Positions 28,196 to 37,368 of a DNA stretch of 64,000 bases are shown here, one piece after another. The stretch is from Ignavibacteriota bacterium (GTDB taxonomy: Bacteria; Bacteroidota; Ignavibacteria; Ignavibacteriales; Melioribacteraceae): NCBI GenBank assembly GCA_016716225.1, contig JADJWT010000001.1, positions 1,866,001 to 1,930,000 of the forward strand, written 5' to 3'. Made by a program: the position numbers and the translations under genes. The notes beneath the pieces were generated by a model. It ran no database searches, had not been told where the DNA came from, and saw only the letters and a program-made list of their open reading frames with translations. Positions within the stretch are counted from its first letter, which is position 1; every line of letters starts with the position of its first letter.

Positions 28196-28888
28196 TTAGA
28201 AATGATACGCGATGCCAATTCTGAAAGTAATTCCATCAATATTAATTCTGGAAATTAGATTATTTGAAGAAACCGAATAAGTGCTGCCTTCATAAATAAC
28301 AGTTTTATCATTGTATTTATTGGTTACTTTAAAATCCGGATCTCTAAAACGAATTTCACCACGAAAAGAAATATTATTCAAAACTAAATAATCCATTCCC
28401 GTACTTACTTGAATTCCATAACCAATTTCCGAATCGACCTTATCAAATGAGACATTACCGAAATTTCTTGTTCTATTTCCCAAATAAATTCCCAAACCAC
28501 CGCCAAAAAAGAATTTAAAATCTTCTGTAGAAAAAGGAAGAAAATAATAAATAGAAAGTTCGATTGGATAAATTTCAAATCCATCTTCAACAATAAACAA
28601 AGGAGAACTTAAATTTCTACCTTTTTCACTATTTGATAAATACTCAGTAGAAATTCCGAGAATAATTAAATCATTCAATTTAAATCTAAAATCAAAAGAA
28701 TAATTTTGAAAATCACCAATATCGAAATATTGATTTTGATCAAAAATATCAGCGGCATTTGGGTTTAGAAAAATTTTTGATGATGTAGTATAATTATATC
28801 CAATTCCAATGGAAAAATTATTTTCATCATATTGTGCAAATAGAAATCCGGTATTCAGCAATAAAAAATATGTTAAAAAATTTTTCAT
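28196..28888 (-). CDS. Outer-membrane beta-barrel protein
   Basis: Exported protein of 230 residues with signal peptide ending GFLFAQ. The mature part alternates short amphipathic strands (FSIGIGYNY, IELSIYYFL, FKFFFGGGLGIYLG, GITFRIGIAYHF) and ends in Phe, as in eight-stranded OmpA/OmpW-like barrels. It is a general Bacteroidota PorT/outer-membrane beta-barrel type. No specific function can be read. It is upstream of aroK on the same strand with a 68-base spacer. Confidence 0.75.
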   Translation of the reverse strand: MKNFLTYFLLLNTGFLFAQYDENNFSIGIGYNYTTSSKIFLNPNAADIFDQNQYFDIGDFQNYSFDFRFKLNDLIILGISTEYLSNSEKGRNLSSPLFIVEDGFEIYPIELSIYYFLPFSTEDFKFFFGGGLGIYLGNRTRNFGNVSFDKVDSEIGYGIQVSTGMDYLVLNNISFRGEIRFRDPDFKVTNKYNDKTVIYEGSTYSVSSNNLISRINIDGITFRIGIAYHF

Positions 28889-29108
28889 AAGTGAAGCGAT
28901 ATTAACTAAAAATATTGTTGAGGAAAAGTGAAAAATTTAGTTGTTAATATTAAAATATAAAGTTTTTTTGAATATTTCGAAAATTATTTAGATAAACAGA
29001 TAATAATACTCCAATGTATATTTTTATTGGTCAATAAATCAAGTTTACCTAACTTTAGCAATTCAAAAAATAAATTATCATAAATTTCTTAAAATATTAT
29101 GGTGAAAT

Positions 29109-29717
29109 ATGTTTAAAAAATTATTACCAAAAGAAGAAAAATATTTTGAAGATTTCAAAACTATGATTTCGCAAATTGAGGAAATGGCGGTTATTACGGA
29201 GAAAATATTCTCGTTTGATGATCAGAAAGCTAATATTCTTAAAATGAAACCTCTTGAATTAAGATGTGATGAAACTGCGCAAAAAATTACAAAAAGATTA
29301 AATAAAACTTATGTTACACCGTTTGATAGAGAAGATATTTTTGCATTAATAAAAAGATTGGATGATATTAGTGATATGCTTTTAGGTGCAACCGTAAGAG
29401 TTGAAACTTTTAATATTGCAAAAAAAATTGAACATGCTGATAAACTTGCATTAATAATTAGAGCACAAGTAAAAGAACTTGGCGTTGCAATTCAAGATTT
29501 AAAAGTTAAGAGAACAAACGAATTGAAAGCAGTGAAAGATCTTGAAGGTGAGGCTGATAAAGTTTACCAACAAGCAATTAAAGAATTATTTGAAAACGAA
29601 AAAGATGCAATTGAATTAATAAAGAAAAAGGAAATTATAGATATTCTTGAAAGAACCAGCGATAAATGCCAGTCAACAGCTAATGTAATCTTAGCAATTT
29701 TTATAAAGAATACCTAA
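29109..29717 (+). CDS. DUF47 family (PhoU-like) accessory protein
   Basis: Helical protein of 202 residues with the DUF47/PhoU-like pattern: FKKLLPKEEKYFEDF opening, then TPFDREDIFALIKRLDDISD (about 71-90) and EILERTSDKCQ-like end. DUF47 proteins are encoded beside Pit phosphate transporters and are thought to regulate them. Here the pit gene follows nine bases after the stop. The 220 bases upstream are AT-rich; I found no clear promoter or gene there. Confidence 0.9.
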   Translation: MFKKLLPKEEKYFEDFKTMISQIEEMAVITEKIFSFDDQKANILKMKPLELRCDETAQKITKRLNKTYVTPFDREDIFALIKRLDDISDMLLGATVRVETFNIAKKIEHADKLALIIRAQVKELGVAIQDLKVKRTNELKAVKDLEGEADKVYQQAIKELFENEKDAIELIKKKEIIDILERTSDKCQSTANVILAIFIKNT

Positions 29718-29726
29718 GAAAACACT

Positions 29727-30716
29727 ATGGAAATTGTTTTATTGATTATTGCCCTCGCACTTATTTTTGATTTTTACAACGGAATGAATGATGCTGCAAA
29801 TTCTATTGCAACAATTGTTTCTACAAGAGTTTTAACACCTTTGCAAGCTGTTACCTGGGCGGCATTTTTTAATTTCATTGCAGCATTTGCATTTGGTGTT
29901 AGTGTTGCAACAACAATTGGTAAAGGTTTAGTTGAAGTAAATGTTGTTGATAATTTTGTGATTTTTTCCGGAATTGTTGGAGCAATTATTTTAACTGCGA
30001 CTGCAACTCATTTTGGGTTACCAATTAGCGTTTCGCACGCAATTATTGGTGGTTATGGCGGTGCAGCAATTACTAAAGCCGGAATTGGCGCAATAATAAT
30101 ATCCGGATATACAAAAGTTATAATTTTTATTTTTCTTGCTCCGCTGATTGGATTTATTGGAGCTACTTTTTTTTCAATTATAACTTTGTGGATTGTTAGA
30201 AATCAATCACCTAGCAAAGTAGATAAATATTTCAGAAAACTTCAATTAGTTTCGGCAGCAGTTTACAGTCTTAGTCATGGCTCAAATGATGCACAAAAAA
30301 CAATTGGAATAATTACAATTGTACTTTTTACAAATAATTTTTTGGGTGAAACATTTTACGTTCCGTTTTGGGTAATTATTTTAAGTCATACTGTTATTGC
30401 ATTAGGAACAATGTTTGGCGGCTGGAAAGTAATTAAAACACTTGGAATGAGAGTGACAAAACTTACACCATTTGGCGGATTTAGTGCTGAAACTTCTGCC
30501 GGATTTACAATTATTGGTGCAACTTTAGCCGGAATTCCGGTTAGTACAACACACACAATTACTGGATCAATTATTGGAGTTGGATCTTTAAAAGGATTTT
30601 CTGCTGTACGCTGGGGTGTTGCGAGAAATATTTTGTGGGCTTGGATTCTTACAATTCCTTTATCGGCAATTTTTGCAATGATAACTTATTTAATCGCAAC
30701 CGGAATATTTAAATAG
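29727..30716 (+). CDS. pit: Low-affinity inorganic phosphate transporter, PiT family
   Basis: Metal-phosphate:proton symporter of 329 residues with about ten membrane segments. The two inverted PiT signatures are FDFYNGMNDAANSIATIV (about 10-27) and LSHGSNDAQKTIGI (about 187-200). It is shorter than E. coli PitA (499) because it lacks the central cytoplasmic insert, as is common in Bacteroidota and archaea. It is co-transcribed with the DUF47 gene. The 145-base region after it is shared with the convergent ppiD-like gene and contains a terminator for the latter. Confidence 0.93.
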   Translation: MEIVLLIIALALIFDFYNGMNDAANSIATIVSTRVLTPLQAVTWAAFFNFIAAFAFGVSVATTIGKGLVEVNVVDNFVIFSGIVGAIILTATATHFGLPISVSHAIIGGYGGAAITKAGIGAIIISGYTKVIIFIFLAPLIGFIGATFFSIITLWIVRNQSPSKVDKYFRKLQLVSAAVYSLSHGSNDAQKTIGIITIVLFTNNFLGETFYVPFWVIILSHTVIALGTMFGGWKVIKTLGMRVTKLTPFGGFSAETSAGFTIIGATLAGIPVSTTHTITGSIIGVGSLKGFSAVRWGVARNILWAWILTIPLSAIFAMITYLIATGIFK

Positions 30717-30812
30717 AGAAAAAATAATTTTTGATTTTAATATTTTATTATTTGCTGAGAGGATTATTCAAAATTATATATTGAAAATAAATTTTAATCA
30801 TTTCAACTATTC

Positions 30813-30836
30813 AAAAAAAAAGCATCTTTAAGATGC
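30813..30836 (-). terminator. Rho-independent terminator of the ppiD-like gene
   Basis: On the minus strand a small GCATCTT/AAGATGC hairpin is followed at once by a run of nine T (complement of A 30813-30821). It lies about 25 bases past the ppiD-like stop. The stem is short, with a loop of one to five bases depending on pairing. Confidence 0.7.
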
Positions 30837-30861
30837 CTTTTCGATTTCAACAAAATTATTA

Positions 30862-32949
30862 TTATCTAAAAAATTGATATCTATTATCTTCTATATTCGC
30901 ATCTTTCTTTAATCCTTCAATCCATTCAGAAAATACCATATTTTTCTTTTGAGCTAAAAGATTTTCTCTAATTGAATTTTTCTGAATAGAATAAATTGTA
31001 GAATCAATAGGTGTTCTTTGAGTTACTTTTAAAAGATAATATCCTCTTGATCCTTTAACCGGATTTGTAATTGTATTTATTTTAGAATCTAATGAAGCTT
31101 GAGTAAATGCCAAATCTCTTCCAACTCCGGGTACATTTCCGTTTGGTGCAAAATTTGAAACGCCAGAAACTTTAACTTTACTATAAACTTCGGCAGCTTT
31201 TGAAAAATCGTTTGTATTTCCAATTTTATTTTTGATTTCTTCTGCAATTGATTTTGATTTATCGAATTTCTTTTCTTTAATCACTTTTGATTTAATAATT
31301 TCCTTTACTTCTTCTAATGGTTTTTTGCCGGCATCGGTAATTTTTGAAACTGTTGCAACTACATAACCAGCCGGAACTTTAAATACAGAACTTACATCAT
31401 CAATTCCATTCTCAAATGCAAATTTTATTAAACCTACATTTGCTCCAAGTCCGGGTATAACTTTTGATTCTTCTGTAAAAGGAGAAGTTTCTTTAACTTC
31501 AATTTTTAATAATTCTGCTTCAGAATAAAAATCTTTTTTATCGGCAACATATGCAAAATCATTAGCTTTATCATAAGCTCTATCTACAGTTGTAGCAGAA
31601 GCTTTAACTTCATTTACAATTTTTTCAACAACATATTTTTTATCACTTTTTCCGGTAACTTTAATAATATGATAACCAAATTGAGTTCTAACTGGTTTTT
31701 GAATTTCTCCGACTTTTCCGTTAAAAGATGCATTTTCAAATTCTTTTACCATTTGACCTTTGCCGAACCATCCTAAATCACCTCCGTTTCTAGCACTTCC
31801 ATCTTCTGAAGCTTGTTTTGCTGTTGCTTCAAAATTTGCACCTTTTACTAATTGATTATAAATTCCGTCAATTTTAGTTTTTGCGGCATTTTCATCTTGA
31901 CCGTGTTTAATTAAAATATGCGAAGCTTTTACAAGCATATCTTTGCTGGTTACAAAATCGTCTACTTTGTAAACAACATAACCTTCATTTGTTAGAACCG
32001 GACCAACCAAACTTCCTTTTTCAGCTTTAGAAATTTGTAAACCGGCTTCTCCGCCAAACATTGTTAAAGCAAGTGTATCTTTTGAATAAGGTTTTTCGGA
32101 ATAAATATCCACATAAGATTTGAAAGTTGTTGTATCATCTGCTATTTTTTTAACTATTGCCAATAAATTATTTTTCACACTCATCGAATCATCTTTTGTT
32201 GCACCATTGCTGAAAAGAACATATTTCAATTGTCTTTGAGCATCAACTTCAAACTCTTTACTATTTTCTATATAATATTTTTCGATATCCGCATCATTAA
32301 CTGAAACTTCATTATCAGAAATAGAATTTATATCAACAAAAGCATATTCTGTAGAAATTTTCATATTTTGTTGAATAAAAGCATCTTTTACATCTTGATC
32401 ACTAACAATTATTGATGCATTTAAAAAACTTGCTAATTTTTGTTGAACTAATTGCTGACGAACAATATTTTCTGTTTGAACCATTGCTTCTTTGTTTTGC
32501 GGATCATAAATTGCTTGATCGTAAGCTTGTCTATTAAATTTTCCGGTTGAATCAACAAAATATTGTGTAATTATCTGAGGTGGATTTGGTCCTTGAATAA
32601 TATCTAAAATTTCTTGATCTGTAACTGTAATTCCTAATTCTTTAATTTTCTCATCAATTAATTTTTGCGAAACTAAATTTTCCCAAACTTGATCTCTGAA
32701 AGCATCCATTTGTGTTTCTGGAATTTCTTGTCCCGTTCTTTGCTGTTGATCTTTTCTATATTGCTCAATTAAATTTGAATATTCTTGGTAAGAAACACTT
32801 ATACCGTTTATCGATCCAACATCGTTGCTTCTTGTTGCAATAATATCTGAAACTCTTGAATCAGAAAGTACCATAAATAATACAAAAAGTCCTCCAACTG
32901 TAATAATAAACCATGGAGCAAGACTTCTCATTCTTGCCATCATTCCCAT
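30862..32949 (-). CDS. PpiD/SurA-like periplasmic peptidyl-prolyl isomerase
   Basis: Membrane-anchored periplasmic foldase of 695 residues. One N-terminal helix (about 11-28) is followed by a SurA_N-like chaperone region (about 36-200), with INGISVSYQEYSNLI as in PpiD. A parvulin domain (about 338-435) has ASHILIKH, GGDLGWFGKGQMVKEFENA and TQFGYHIIKV. A second, more degenerate C-terminal PPIC-like segment includes SRGYYLLKVTQ. PpiD helps newly exported outer-membrane proteins fold at the Sec translocon. It has an AAAGGAG ribosome site and a good TTG-N20-TAACTTTG promoter. Confidence 0.88.
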   Translation of the reverse strand: MGMMARMRSLAPWFIITVGGLFVLFMVLSDSRVSDIIATRSNDVGSINGISVSYQEYSNLIEQYRKDQQQRTGQEIPETQMDAFRDQVWENLVSQKLIDEKIKELGITVTDQEILDIIQGPNPPQIITQYFVDSTGKFNRQAYDQAIYDPQNKEAMVQTENIVRQQLVQQKLASFLNASIIVSDQDVKDAFIQQNMKISTEYAFVDINSISDNEVSVNDADIEKYYIENSKEFEVDAQRQLKYVLFSNGATKDDSMSVKNNLLAIVKKIADDTTTFKSYVDIYSEKPYSKDTLALTMFGGEAGLQISKAEKGSLVGPVLTNEGYVVYKVDDFVTSKDMLVKASHILIKHGQDENAAKTKIDGIYNQLVKGANFEATAKQASEDGSARNGGDLGWFGKGQMVKEFENASFNGKVGEIQKPVRTQFGYHIIKVTGKSDKKYVVEKIVNEVKASATTVDRAYDKANDFAYVADKKDFYSEAELLKIEVKETSPFTEESKVIPGLGANVGLIKFAFENGIDDVSSVFKVPAGYVVATVSKITDAGKKPLEEVKEIIKSKVIKEKKFDKSKSIAEEIKNKIGNTNDFSKAAEVYSKVKVSGVSNFAPNGNVPGVGRDLAFTQASLDSKINTITNPVKGSRGYYLLKVTQRTPIDSTIYSIQKNSIRENLLAQKKNMVFSEWIEGLKKDANIEDNRYQFFR

Positions 32950-32992
32950 ATCTAACTACTCCTTTATTTCGAAAGTAAAAATTTTTAGCTAA

Positions 32993-33023
32993 CAAAGTTA
33001 GAAATGGATAGTTTTAAAAGCAA
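32993..33023 (-). promoter_or_regulatory. Bacteroidota-type promoter of the ppiD-like gene
   Basis: On the minus strand, TTG (33023-33021), 20 bases, then TAACTTTG (33000-32993) match the -33 TTG / -7 TAnnTTTG architecture of the Bacteroidota primary sigma factor. The start codon is 44 bases downstream, leaving a leader of about 35-40 bases with a strong Shine-Dalgarno. Confidence 0.55.
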
Positions 33024-33169
33024 TGTTTTAATTTTTAATTCATTTTTCAACTTTTTAAAGAATAGCAAAACACTCTGATTAAAATGTGACTCAAAAATAA
33101 TTTGCTTGTAAAAAATGGCTTCGTTAAGTTTAGTTTTAACAAAATCAATTAATGAAATTTGAGATTGTT

Positions 33170-33382
33170 ATGAACAATTTTTTTGAAGTTTGGGGATCAT
33201 TTATTTATTTGTATTTAGTCGGCGGAATTTTCTTTTTTAGCGGAATGTATATTATTAAAAAAAGCGGTGCATTAAATACAAAAAGAAAAAGTCATAAATT
33301 TTGGCTCAAAACTTTGTATGGCGGATTTTTATTTTTCTTTAGCATACATTTTTTATCCATAATTGCTGCTTTATATTTATAG
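33170..33382 (+). CDS. 70-residue two-helix membrane protein, paralog A
   Basis: Small membrane protein, unrecognised by name. Two hydrophobic segments (about 11-31 and 48-68) are joined by a basic cytoplasmic loop KKSGALNTKRKSHKFW. I chose the ATG at 33170 rather than 33152 because it aligns the N-terminus exactly with the next gene's product; both are then 70 residues. An ungapped comparison gives about 34 identical positions of 70, by eye. It lies directly upstream of the paralog and a sodium:solute symporter. Small two-helix subunits (for example DUF485/DUF4212 types) accompany some SSS symporters, so an accessory-subunit role is inferred. No homology to those families is visible to me. 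Confidence 0.75.
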   Translation: MNNFFEVWGSFIYLYLVGGIFFFSGMYIIKKSGALNTKRKSHKFWLKTLYGGFLFFFSIHFLSIIAALYL

Positions 33383-33409
33383 AAATTCAATAAATTTTTT
33401 AGGAGTAAT

Positions 33410-33622
33410 ATGATTACTTTTGCTGATACGTGGATGCCTTTTATCTATTTATATGTTGTTGGTGGACTTTTTTTCTTAAGCGGAATGATTATTGTGAAAA
33501 AAGCAAAAGCGGTCAATTTTGAAAAAAAACGTCATCGCTATTGGTGGAATATTTCAATTTTTGGTTACTTTTATTTTATGGCAATTCACGCAATTTTTAT
33601 AATTGCAGCACTCTATTTTTAG
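33410..33622 (+). CDS. 70-residue two-helix membrane protein, paralog B
   Basis: Tandem duplicate of the preceding small membrane gene. Shared pattern: FIYLY-VGG-FF-SGM-I-KK near the first helix, then K-H--W in the loop, and IH---IIAALY at the C-terminus. Start ATG at 33410 with AGGAG-type site (TTAGGAGTAAT). It ends 34 bases before the symporter gene. Conservation of Trp, His and Lys residues in both copies suggests purifying selection. Function unknown. Confidence 0.78.
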   Translation: MITFADTWMPFIYLYVVGGLFFLSGMIIVKKAKAVNFEKKRHRYWWNISIFGYFYFMAIHAIFIIAALYF

Positions 33623-33656
33623 TTCAAAAAATTTCAAACAAAATTAGAATTTTATT

Positions 33657-35753
33657 ATGGAAGTACATCATAGTTTAGGATCTTCAACCGATTGGATAGT
33701 TATGGTTGTTTACTTTATTGTTATTATGGGATTTGGATCATATTTCAGTAAATATAATAGAACAACAACTGATTTCTTTTTTGGCGGAAGAAGATTTGCT
33801 TGGTGGCTTATTGCAATGAGTATTGTTGCAACCGGAGTTGGAAGTCATAGTTTTATCAAATATTCAGCAAAGGGTTTTGAAGCCGGATTTTCATCCACAA
33901 TGACTTATATGAACGATTGGTTTTTTGTTCCGTTCTTTATTTTTGGCTGGCTTCCAATTATTGTTTATACAAAAATTAGATCAATTCCAGAATATTTTGA
34001 AAAAAGATTTTCCCCCTCAACAAGATTTCTTGCAACAATTTTACTTTTGTTATATATGATTGGCTACGTTGGCATTGGATTTTTAACAATGGGAAAAGCA
34101 ATTTTGCCTTTACTTCCTCCAGAATTTACAATTTTTGGAATTCATTTTGAAATTACTTTAATGGGATTGATAGTAGTAATTGCTCTAATTGTTGGAGTTT
34201 ATATTACTTACGGCGGACAAACCGCGGTAATATTTACAGATTTAATTCAAGGGTTTGTTCTAATTTTTGCCGGAATGTTGGTTTTCTTTTTGGGAATTGA
34301 TTACATAGGCGGATTTGGATTATTTTGGGAACTTCTTCCAACTACTTGGAAATTGCCGTTAGCAAATTTTAATAATCCCCCTGGATTTAATTTTGTCGGA
34401 ATTTTCTGGCAAGATGGAATTGCCGGTTCTGTTGGATTTTTGTTTATGAATATGGGTTTAGTTATGCGTTTTATGGCAACCAAAAGTGTTGATGAAGGAA
34501 GAAAAGCTGCAACATTTAATATTCTCTTTATGCTTCCGCTTTCTGCAATTGTTGTGGGAAATGCCGGCTGGATTGGAAAAGCAATTTCAACAATAAATCC
34601 ATCAATTGTTCCTCCAGATACAAATCCAGATAATATTTTTGTTGTTGTAGCTAATGTTATTTCACATCCGGGAGTTTTTGGATTTGTAATGGCTGCACTA
34701 ACTGCAGCTTTAATGTCAACAGTAGATACATTACTAAATGCAACAGCGGCTGTTTATATTAATGATGTTCATCGCCCAGCAAAAAAATGGTTAGCAAGAA
34801 AAGTTAAAAGTATAAAAGAAGAAGATAAACAAGAATTATTTGCTGCAAGAATTGCAACTGCTTTGTTTACAATAATGGGAGTTTTAGCTGTTATACCTTT
34901 TAGTGCTTTCCCAACCGTTTATGAAGCTCACGGATATTTTCATTCAACTTTAACACCACCTTTAGTAGTTGCAATTTTCTTAGGTGTCTTTTGGAAGAAA
35001 TTTACAAATGCCGCAGTTATTGCAACATTTGTTGTTGGAGTTGCATTAATGGTTTTAGGAATGTATTATCCGCGACCATTAATTGAAGTTTTTGCCCACG
35101 GAACTGCTTATGATCCGGCTCATCCTTATACTTATATTGGAGCTTTATATAATTTATTTGTTTGTGTATTTGTGGGAGTAATTACTGCTCTTACAAGAAA
35201 ACAGCAAGTTTCGCTGGTGAAAAAAATTAAATCAAACCCAAATCATAAATCAATTGTTTCCGGAATTACATTTTTATCTGGTGCATTTTTTGTTATGATA
35301 ATTTTTAATGTCGCCTCACTTCCAATCCTAATGATTCTATCAATCTTGATGTTAATATTTGTAGTTATTTCTGCAAATTATTATTCGAAATATTCTGAAG
35401 AAACTCATACTGAAGGCTTAACAGTTTGGGGTTTGGCTAAAGCTAAAGAAATGTTCAAAGGCAGTAAAGTAAATGAAACTGATGGAGAAGTAATAAAGGT
35501 AAACTGGAAACTTGTAAATTCAAGTGAAGATTTAATGTGCTTTTCACAAAACGATATGAAAAAAATGTCGGCAAATCCGGGCGATTTAGTTTACATTTCT
35601 GACGCAAGAAAAATTTTAGGTGGACTAAAATCCGTTCATAGCACTTTCGGAAAACCTCATAATGAAGATGGAATTGTTTACATCACACAAGAACAAATTG
35701 ATCAAGGTCAATTTGTAGCAGGTAAAATTTTAACTGCTGAAAAGGAAATGTGA
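33657..35753 (+). CDS. Sodium:solute symporter family protein (SSS/SLC5)
   Basis: Large secondary transporter of 698 residues with about thirteen or more membrane segments. SSS landmarks are DFFFGGRRFAWWLIAMSIVATG (about 38-59), the core GGQTAVIFTDLIQGFVLI (about 184-201) and ALTAALMSTVDTLLNATAAVYINDV (about 345-369, sodium-site helix). The C-terminal cytoplasmic tail (about 600-698) is longer than in most SSS proteins and has no domain I can name. The substrate (sugar, acetate or amino acid) cannot be read. Two 70-residue membrane proteins are encoded immediately upstream and are likely co-transcribed. Confidence 0.9.
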   Translation: MEVHHSLGSSTDWIVMVVYFIVIMGFGSYFSKYNRTTTDFFFGGRRFAWWLIAMSIVATGVGSHSFIKYSAKGFEAGFSSTMTYMNDWFFVPFFIFGWLPIIVYTKIRSIPEYFEKRFSPSTRFLATILLLLYMIGYVGIGFLTMGKAILPLLPPEFTIFGIHFEITLMGLIVVIALIVGVYITYGGQTAVIFTDLIQGFVLIFAGMLVFFLGIDYIGGFGLFWELLPTTWKLPLANFNNPPGFNFVGIFWQDGIAGSVGFLFMNMGLVMRFMATKSVDEGRKAATFNILFMLPLSAIVVGNAGWIGKAISTINPSIVPPDTNPDNIFVVVANVISHPGVFGFVMAALTAALMSTVDTLLNATAAVYINDVHRPAKKWLARKVKSIKEEDKQELFAARIATALFTIMGVLAVIPFSAFPTVYEAHGYFHSTLTPPLVVAIFLGVFWKKFTNAAVIATFVVGVALMVLGMYYPRPLIEVFAHGTAYDPAHPYTYIGALYNLFVCVFVGVITALTRKQQVSLVKKIKSNPNHKSIVSGITFLSGAFFVMIIFNVASLPILMILSILMLIFVVISANYYSKYSEETHTEGLTVWGLAKAKEMFKGSKVNETDGEVIKVNWKLVNSSEDLMCFSQNDMKKMSANPGDLVYISDARKILGGLKSVHSTFGKPHNEDGIVYITQEQIDQGQFVAGKILTAEKEM

Positions 35754-35764
35754 TAAAAACAGTA

Positions 35765-35842
35765 TAAGAGTAAGATTAGGATTAAGAAAAATTTGAAAAA
35801 ATATTATAAAATCTATTTTGAAGTTTCTTAATCTTACTCTTA
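35765..35842. repeat. Imperfect inverted repeat after the symporter gene
   Basis: Left arm TAAGAGTAAGATTA plus AGAAA (35765-35789, with a six-base GGATTA bulge) pairs with TTTCT plus TAATCTTACTCTTA (35824-35842). The loop is about 34 AT-rich bases. A related CTTAATCTT unit is repeated just downstream (about 35851-35859) before a T-run (CTTCTTTTT), which could make it a plus-strand terminator. It occupies the otherwise empty 35754-35961 gap. Confidence 0.5.
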
Positions 35843-35961
35843 ATCATTATCTTAATCTTCTTTTTACAAATTGAATACAAATAATTTTACATCTAACTTC
35901 ACAAAAAGCACAAATCAAAAAAAAAGTGTAATTTTAGCACAATAAAAAAATTATACTTTTC

Positions 35962-37053
35962 ATGGATTCTAAAAAATATAATAATGTAAAACTCGGTTTT
36001 GGAATTGTAAAATCAATTCTAACTTTCATACTAATTTTAGTTCTTCTTCTTTCCGGATTAAGTGAAAAATTAGAAATTTATGGAGATTCACTTTTCGATT
36101 CAAAATATCTTACTTTAATTTTTTACGTAATTATTAGCGGTGTAATATTTTCAATTCTATTTTCCCCAATCAATTTGTATACAGATTTTATTCTTGAGCA
36201 CAAATACAAATTATCAAACCAAACTTTTTTTGCATGGATTTGGGAAAATACAAAAGGTACAATTGTCGGTGGAGTAATTGGAATTCCGTTATTATTAATT
36301 TTTTACTACGTTCTTAATTATTATCAAGAAATGTGGTGGCTGCCGTTTGCAATTTTATTGTTTTTTGTTTCAGTAATTTTAGCGAAAATTGTTCCAATTA
36401 TAATTCTTCCAATTTTTTACAAAGTATCGCCAATTGAAGATGAAGATTTGCGAAATAGAATTTTCAAACTTTCAGAAAATGTTAATTTAAAAGTTGAAAA
36501 TATTTTTAAATTCAACATGAGTAAAACCACAAAAAAGGCCAATGCCGCATTTACTGGATTAGGAAAAACAAAAAAAATTCTTTTGGGAGATACTTTAACA
36601 AATGAATTTTCTAACGATGAAATTGAAACAGTAATTGCTCATGAACTTGGTCATTACAAACATAAACACATCATTAAAAATATTGTAATTGGTACAATTT
36701 CAAGTTTTGTAACACTTTACTTACTTTCATTATTATATTCAAATTCTATAAGCTGGTTTGGATTTTCAAACATTACTCAAATTGCTGCACTTCCAATTTT
36801 ATCACTTTGGGGAATGTTGATCGGGTTAATTCAAACTCCTCTTACAAATATTTTATCAAGAAAATATGAACACGAAGCTGATGAATATGCGATTAGAAGT
36901 ACAAATAAAAAAGATGTTTTTATTAAAACTTTAGATAAATTAACAGAACAAAATTTAGGTGATAAAGAGCCTCATCCTTTTGTGGAATGGTTTTTTTACA
37001 GTCATCCATCAATTAAAAAAAGAATTGCTTTTATTGAAACCATAAAAATTTAA
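35962..37053 (+). CDS. M48A (Ste24-like) membrane zinc metalloprotease
   Basis: Membrane protease of 363 residues related to CAAX prenyl protease 1 and HtpX. Several hydrophobic segments occupy about 15-155. NAAFTGLGKTKKILLGDTL (about 194-212) leads to the catalytic AHELGHYKHKHI (about 229-240), and the third zinc ligand is in YEHEADEYAIR (about 303-313). The HPSIKKRI end is conserved. It is shorter than yeast Ste24 (453). Role: proteolytic quality control in the membrane, inferred. It precedes gatC by nine bases. Confidence 0.9.
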   Translation: MDSKKYNNVKLGFGIVKSILTFILILVLLLSGLSEKLEIYGDSLFDSKYLTLIFYVIISGVIFSILFSPINLYTDFILEHKYKLSNQTFFAWIWENTKGTIVGGVIGIPLLLIFYYVLNYYQEMWWLPFAILLFFVSVILAKIVPIIILPIFYKVSPIEDEDLRNRIFKLSENVNLKVENIFKFNMSKTTKKANAAFTGLGKTKKILLGDTLTNEFSNDEIETVIAHELGHYKHKHIIKNIVIGTISSFVTLYLLSLLYSNSISWFGFSNITQIAALPILSLWGMLIGLIQTPLTNILSRKYEHEADEYAIRSTNKKDVFIKTLDKLTEQNLGDKEPHPFVEWFFYSHPSIKKRIAFIETIKI

Positions 37054-37062
37054 GAGTGTAAA

Positions 37063-37359
37063 ATGTCAGTAACAATTCAAGATGTAAAAAAAATTGCCGA
37101 GCTTGCTCGATTAGAATTTACTGAAGAAGAAATCGGAAATTATACAAATGAGATGAATCAAATTCTTAATTATATAGAAAAGTTAAATGAACTTGATACA
37201 GAAAATGTAAAACCACTATCTCATCCAATTGAAAATTCAAATGTATTTAGAGAAGATATTTTGAAGGAAAGTACAAATAGAGAAGATGCTTTAAAAAATG
37301 CTCCCGATAAAACAAATGAACATTTCAAAGTTCCAAAAGTAATTAGTCAAAATAAATAA
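37063..37359 (+). CDS. gatC: Asp/Glu-tRNA amidotransferase subunit C
   Basis: Small (98 residues) subunit of the GatCAB amidotransferase that converts Glu-tRNA(Gln) or Asp-tRNA(Asn) to the amidated forms. The family opening (VKKIAELARLEFTEEE) and the segment MNQILNYIEKLNELDTENVKPLSHP are clear. gatA and gatB are not in this window, so the complex genes are dispersed here. It lies in a dense plus-strand operon between the Ste24-like protease and kdsB. Confidence 0.95.
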   Translation: MSVTIQDVKKIAELARLEFTEEEIGNYTNEMNQILNYIEKLNELDTENVKPLSHPIENSNVFREDILKESTNREDALKNAPDKTNEHFKVPKVISQNK

Positions 37360-37368
37360 TAAATAAAA

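Noticed and set aside
33152..33169. Longer start for the first 70-residue protein
   Set aside because: The additional six residues have no counterpart in the paralog, and the ATG at 33170 aligns both proteins end to end.
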